53,059 nucleotides of DNA from Bacteroidales bacterium (GTDB lineage Bacteria; Bacteroidota; Bacteroidia; Bacteroidales; P3), in contig JAUNHX010000012.1 of NCBI GenBank assembly GCA_030523765.1, positions 1 through 53,059 on the forward strand, written 5' to 3'. Numbering within the stretch: the stretch's first letter is position 1; each line of letters starts with the position of its first letter. The translations under genes and the position numbers were made by a program. Under the pieces are notes generated by a model. The model had not been told where the DNA came from. It saw nothing but the letters and a program-made list of their open reading frames with translations, and searched no databases. Positions 49,218 to 53,059 of the stretch are shown here, in pieces.

Positions 49218-51848
49218 ATGGCAAAAGGTTCAAATAAGGGGAGAAAAAATAAGAAAACGACAGTTAAAAAGGGCAATAGCAGTGCTTCTCAGCACGGCGA
49301 AAAGTTTATATCGTTCCTCAAAAGCGAAGATTTTCGGAAAATATGTGGTGTATTCCTCATCCTTTTCTCCGTATTCTTGCTGGTGGCAATGGTGTCGTTC
49401 TATATCTCGGGCGAAGGCAATAATTGGTTCGGGACATTGGGCGAAGCCCTCGCTGCTCTCTTCAGCAAAAGCACCTTTGGTGTAGCAGCTGTTGGTTTCT
49501 GTTTCCTCTTCTTCCTCTATGGTCTACGCTTGGTCAATGTAAGTATTCTTCCGTTGGCCGCCACATCCCTTATTACCCTCTTCTGGATGGCTTGGCTATC
49601 GTGCTCGTTAGGATATGTCAACCACCTTATTGTCAACAAAGGCAACCCCGATATCGTTCCCTGGGTAGGAACCTTTGGCTATTTCAGTGCTGAAGGGTTG
49701 TGTGGTGCCATTCGTGGTTTCACCCCCATCTTGTTGGTAGCTTTGGCATGCATCTTCTTGGTCTTTGTACATCACGTCAAAGTGCCCGAGTGGAAGAAAC
49801 AACAGACCGAAGAAGAGAAAAAGGCGGAAGACTGGGATCCTGTAGTGGTGGATGTACCTAAGAAACAGAGTATCTGGCAACGACTCTTCCCTGCCAAAGA
49901 GCCTCGTAAGAAACAAGAAGAGGAGGAAGGAGCTGATTATGAATCGGAGAAACCTTTTGTTACCGATACCACACCCGAGGAAACGGCTACCACTCCTGAT
50001 GAAGAACCGGCCAAGAAGAACCGCCCGAAGGTGGCTGCCGTTGCAGATGTGCCGTTCGTCATCGAAGGGGATAATGTGGCTGCTATCAACCCTACAGACG
50101 ACACCTCCACTGCTGAAAACAACAAAAATGAGGTGTTCTTCGATATCGACGATCAGTTTGCTCGCGTCAATGCTCGTGCTCGTGGCGAGGAGGTAGGCGA
50201 TCCCTCAACGAAGAAAACCAACGATCCTACGTTCACTATTGTAGACAACAATCCCGAGGGCAATGCTGGGGCCGATGCTATCGAGAACCCCCTCGAGGAG
50301 ACTCCCGAAGAGGATACCCGTAAGCATTTCACCCTCGACAGCGAATATGATCCCCATCTCGACTATCCTCACTATCAGATGCCCAGCATCGATCTGCTCG
50401 AAGACTGGGAGACGCGCAATGTGAAGGTTACCCAAGAGGAACTTATCGCGAATAAAGATCGTATCGTTGAAACGCTCCGCAACTATGGTATCGAGATTGT
50501 CGACATCAAAGCGGCTCCTGGACCCACCGTTACGCTCTACGAGATCAAGCCTGCTCCTGGCATCCGTATTGCTAAGATCAAGGGCCTTGAGGATGATATC
50601 GCCTTGAGTCTTTCGGCTTTGGGTATCCGTATCATCGCTCCGCTGCCTGGCAAGGGTACTATCGGCATCGAGGTACCCAATAGCAATCCCCAGATTGTCT
50701 CGATGAAGACGATGCTAGCTAGCGATGCATTCCAAAAGAATACCAAATATGAACTGCCTGTTGCCTTAGGCAAAACCATCTCCAACGAACCATATGTTAC
50801 TGATCTGGCTAAGATGCCCCACTTGTTGATGGCTGGTGCCACTGGTACTGGTAAGTCTGTAGGCTTGAACGCTGTCATCGCATCGCTGCTCTATAAGAAA
50901 CACCCTTCCGAGCTGAAACTGATTATGGTTGATCCCAAGAAGGTGGAACTTTCCCTCTATAGCAAAATCGATCGCCACTATCTAGCCAAGATGCCCGATA
51001 GTGATGACGCTATTATCACCGATGTGAAGAAGGTGGTGCGTACCCTCAACTCGCTCTGCATCGAGATGGATAACCGTTACGACTTGCTGAAGGCGGCTCA
51101 GGTGCGTAAAATCACCGAATACAATGCCAAATTCAAAGCCCGTCAACTCAATCCTGCCAATGGTCATCGTTTCCTCCCATATATCGTACTGATCATTGAT
51201 GAGTTTGCCGACTTGATCATGACTGCTGGCAAGGAGGTTGAAATGCCTATCGCCCGTTTGGCCCAGTTGGCTCGTGCCGTAGGTATCCACCTCATCGTGG
51301 CCACCCAACGTCCTACCACCTCGATCATTACTGGTAATATCAAAACCAACTTCCCTGGCCGTATCGCATTCCGTGTCACCTCGGTTATCGACTCGCGCGT
51401 TATCCTCGACACCGGTGGTGCCAACCAACTGATAGGACGAGGCGATATGCTTATCTCGTTGGCTGGTTCCGATATGGTACGTCTGCAATGTGCACTTATC
51501 GAGACCGAAGAGATCGAGCGATTGGTCAACTTCATTGGCGATCAAGAAACGACTAGTGAGGGATTCATCCTTCCCGAATATCTCGATGAGAACGAGGAAC
51601 CCAATAAAGATTTCGACCCCAAGCAGAAAGATGAATACTTCAACGAGGCAGCCCGCTTGGTGGTGGCTGCACAGTTTGGCTCCACTTCGCTCTTGCAACG
51701 CAAACTTCAGCTAGGCTACAACCGAGCAGGTCGTGTCATCGATCAACTCGAAGCTGCGGGTATTGTGGGAGCTCACAATGGCTCCAAACCTCGCGAGGTG
51801 CTTATCCACGATGAGGTGGAACTCGAGCAGTTGCTCAAAAGTCTCTAG
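49218..51848 (+). CDS. ftsK: DNA translocase FtsK/SpoIIIE
   Basis: An 876-residue membrane-anchored DNA pump that moves chromosome ends through the division septum. The start is ATG 49218 (MAKGSNKGRKNKK); a TTG three codons before is unnecessary. Four transmembrane helices lie in residues about 35-185, then a linker of about 250 charged residues. The motor has MAGATGTGKSVGLN (Walker A), IVLIIDEFADLIM (Walker B) and TQRPTTSIITGNIKTNFPGR. The C-terminal gamma winged helix is present (TSLLQRKLQLGYNRAGRVID), which reads the polar KOPS sites. Confidence 0.97.
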   Translation: MAKGSNKGRKNKKTTVKKGNSSASQHGEKFISFLKSEDFRKICGVFLILFSVFLLVAMVSFYISGEGNNWFGTLGEALAALFSKSTFGVAAVGFCFLFFLYGLRLVNVSILPLAATSLITLFWMAWLSCSLGYVNHLIVNKGNPDIVPWVGTFGYFSAEGLCGAIRGFTPILLVALACIFLVFVHHVKVPEWKKQQTEEEKKAEDWDPVVVDVPKKQSIWQRLFPAKEPRKKQEEEEGADYESEKPFVTDTTPEETATTPDEEPAKKNRPKVAAVADVPFVIEGDNVAAINPTDDTSTAENNKNEVFFDIDDQFARVNARARGEEVGDPSTKKTNDPTFTIVDNNPEGNAGADAIENPLEETPEEDTRKHFTLDSEYDPHLDYPHYQMPSIDLLEDWETRNVKVTQEELIANKDRIVETLRNYGIEIVDIKAAPGPTVTLYEIKPAPGIRIAKIKGLEDDIALSLSALGIRIIAPLPGKGTIGIEVPNSNPQIVSMKTMLASDAFQKNTKYELPVALGKTISNEPYVTDLAKMPHLLMAGATGTGKSVGLNAVIASLLYKKHPSELKLIMVDPKKVELSLYSKIDRHYLAKMPDSDDAIITDVKKVVRTLNSLCIEMDNRYDLLKAAQVRKITEYNAKFKARQLNPANGHRFLPYIVLIIDEFADLIMTAGKEVEMPIARLAQLARAVGIHLIVATQRPTTSIITGNIKTNFPGRIAFRVTSVIDSRVILDTGGANQLIGRGDMLISLAGSDMVRLQCALIETEEIERLVNFIGDQETTSEGFILPEYLDENEEPNKDFDPKQKDEYFNEAARLVVAAQFGSTSLLQRKLQLGYNRAGRVIDQLEAAGIVGAHNGSKPREVLIHDEVELEQLLKSL

Positions 51849-51878
51849 GCTGTTCACTGATAACTATCTGTCTGTTCT

Positions 51879-52541
51879 ATGAAACCAACCACCTTCGAAA
51901 TCACTCCCAAGGCAGTACAGGATTACTGCGATGCACATACAACAACACCCACCCCACAACTACAACAGATTGAGCGGTGGGTGCATCTACATTCAGCCTA
52001 TCCTCGCATGGTATCGGGCCATTATCAAGGGGCTTTCCTCTCGATGGTATCGCAGATGATGCAACCCAAGATAGTAGTAGAGATTGGTTCGTTTGTAGGC
52101 TATTCGGCTATCTGTCTAGCACAAGGATTGGCAGAGGGTGGGGTAGTCCACACCATCGAAGTGAACGATGAGTTGGAGGATGTTATCCAAAACAATCTGC
52201 GTGAAGCCCATCTCTCCCATCAGGTACAAGTGCATATCGGTGATGCCCATACCCTCATTCCCTCATTGCCCAACAATATCGACCTTGCCTATATCGATGC
52301 CGACAAGCCCAGCACTCCCACCTATTATGAGATGCTGCTAGCCAAAATGCGGATAGGGGGCATCCTCCTTATCGATAATATTCTTTGGAGCGGCAAAGTA
52401 CTGCGTACCGACCTCAATCCCGATGCCGATACTCATCTCCTCGATCAGTTGAATCATGATGTTCAGCACGATCCTCGCGTAGAGAATATCCTCCTCCCAC
52501 TTCGAGATGGCATCATGATGGTGCGTAAAAAAGCCCTCTAA
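51879..52541 (+). CDS. O-methyltransferase, catechol-OMT-like
   Basis: A 220-residue class I SAM-dependent methyltransferase of the Methyltransf_3 family. It shows the SAM-binding VVEIGSFVGYSAICLAQGL, HTIEVNDEL (acidic residue at the end of strand 2), IDLAYIDADKPSTPTYYE and GGILLIDNILWSGKVL with the metal-binding acidic residues. Metal-dependent O-methylation of a diol or related small molecule is likely; the substrate is unknown. It follows ftsK by 30 bp. Confidence 0.9.
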   Translation: MKPTTFEITPKAVQDYCDAHTTTPTPQLQQIERWVHLHSAYPRMVSGHYQGAFLSMVSQMMQPKIVVEIGSFVGYSAICLAQGLAEGGVVHTIEVNDELEDVIQNNLREAHLSHQVQVHIGDAHTLIPSLPNNIDLAYIDADKPSTPTYYEMLLAKMRIGGILLIDNILWSGKVLRTDLNPDADTHLLDQLNHDVQHDPRVENILLPLRDGIMMVRKKAL

Positions 52542-52603
52542 CACATTCCTCCCAACACCTTTTTTTCACTTTCTTCACCCTCTCTTCTCTCTCCTTTCTC
52601 TCG

Positions 52604-52699
52604 TATCACCCTTACTACACTCTCGCATTACCCTTACTCTAGCCATACTCATGAGTAAGGCTGAAGTAAGGCTATAGTGAGGGTGAAGTAAGGGTGATA
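52604..52699. repeat. Inverted element of eight 11-nt units around CATG
   Basis: Right arm: four abutting 11-nt units at 52654-52697 (AGTAAGGCTGA, AGTAAGGCTAT, AGTGAGGGTGA, AGTAAGGGTGA). Left arm, in reverse complement: four units at 52606-52649 (AGTAAGGGTGA, TGCGAGAGTGT, AGTAAGGGTAA, AGTATGGCTAG). A CATG (52650-52653) separates the arms, and the ends TATCACC/GGTGATA are exact complements. Located 65 bp after the methyltransferase gene. Confidence 0.8.
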
Positions 52700-52852
52700 G
52701 GTAACAGCAAGCCGATTTAGGGGCAAATAAAAGGACAATTCATTCACAGCAAAAACTTCTAAATAAACAAAAAGACATAAAAAAAATTCATCCATAAGTG
52801 ACTGAATTTCAGATATGAATTTATATGAAATATCTTTTTTTTAATTTTTTTC

Positions 52853-52883
52853 TTGTTTTTGCTCCCTTTTCATCGTATATTTG
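52853..52883 (+). promoter_or_regulatory. Outward promoter at the right end
   Basis: TTG at 52853-52855 and TATATTTG at 52876-52883, 20 bp apart. It drives transcription out of the window; no start codon with a long frame follows before the end. Confidence 0.55.
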
Positions 52884-53059
52884 CAAAATCAAATAGCAGC
52901 AAAGACTGCTATAGAATTCAAAATAATTCCCACCCAATCAACGATTTAAATATTCGATAGAAATTGTAACTAGTTTACAATTTTTGGTTTACAGTTTTTT
53001 TACTATAAATTATAAACCAATGGTCCCATTGGCCTTATTGGCCTCATCTAGAAAACTAT
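52884..53059. other. AT-rich leader region at the window end
   Basis: Non-coding to the end of the window. It holds CCAATGGTCCCATTGG (53017-53032), a palindrome with 6-bp arms, directly followed by GGCCTTATTGGCC. Probably a leader of a gene outside the window. Confidence 0.4.

Overview
The window is a chromosomal segment of a Bacteroidota species, most likely order Bacteroidales. The evidence is a complete hmuYRSTUV-type haem locus, many promoters of the Bacteroidota form (a -33 TTTG or TTG, then TAnnTTTG about 19 bp downstream), few Shine-Dalgarno sequences, a Rho with a long disordered insert, and many small lipoproteins with an early Cys. I cannot name genus or species. There is no rRNA, CRISPR array, transposase or phage gene; there is one tRNA (CAT anticodon).

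Layout. 1-10320: haem acquisition locus hmuY-R-S-T-U-V on the + strand. Its last part is invaded by a repeat family: one inverted copy before hmuU, and three and a half tandem 196-bp copies carrying long palindromes after hmuV, ending at a strong terminator. 10321-12800: a 42-residue lipoprotein, then a long AT-rich regulatory stretch with many TTACAwwTGTAA-like palindromes in front of an XRE-type regulator with a proline-rich linker. 12823-14490: ruvX-def-TPR lipoprotein operon (- strand). 14724-21894: a 1923-residue protein joining a UvrD-type helicase, an embedded DnaQ-type exonuclease, a RecB/Cas4-like nuclease and a Dna2/Upf1-type helicase, followed by three small membrane proteins, two of which arose by a 536-bp tandem duplication. 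22139-28250: - strand genes for two lipoproteins, a TPR protein, recG, coaD and an outer-membrane barrel. 28512-29830: tRNA and ilvE. 29883-35016: tatA/tatC with two Fe-S proteins carrying twin-arginine signals (one of them internal to a membrane protein) and a YitT transporter-like protein. 35047-40357: DnaJ/TerB protein, MscS channel, DUF1015 protein, a helical protein and gcvT. 40624-45040: lipoprotein, EFR1-type flavodoxin-ferredoxin, gcvH and rho. 45106-52541: threonine aldolase, a Cys/His-repeat outer-membrane protein, two paired periplasmic proteins, ftsK and an O-methyltransferase. 52542-53059 is non-coding, with an 11-nt periodic inverted repeat and an outward promoter.

How genes work together. 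HmuY (surface haemophore-like lipoprotein) and HmuR (TonB receptor) would bring haem into the periplasm, HmuS (CobN-like, membrane-anchored) would act on it, and HmuU/V with HmuT look like an ExbB-type energising module. The tat genes sit beside the proteins that need them. GcvT and GcvH belong to one glycine-cleavage pathway but lie in separate transcription units; the P protein is not in the window.

The best candidates for something undescribed are the multi-nuclease/multi-helicase protein at 14724, the A10 frame break at the start of hmuS, the internal Tat motif at 33523-35016, the operator cluster at 11284-11606, and the 11-nt phased repeats at 42099-42142 and 52604-52699.
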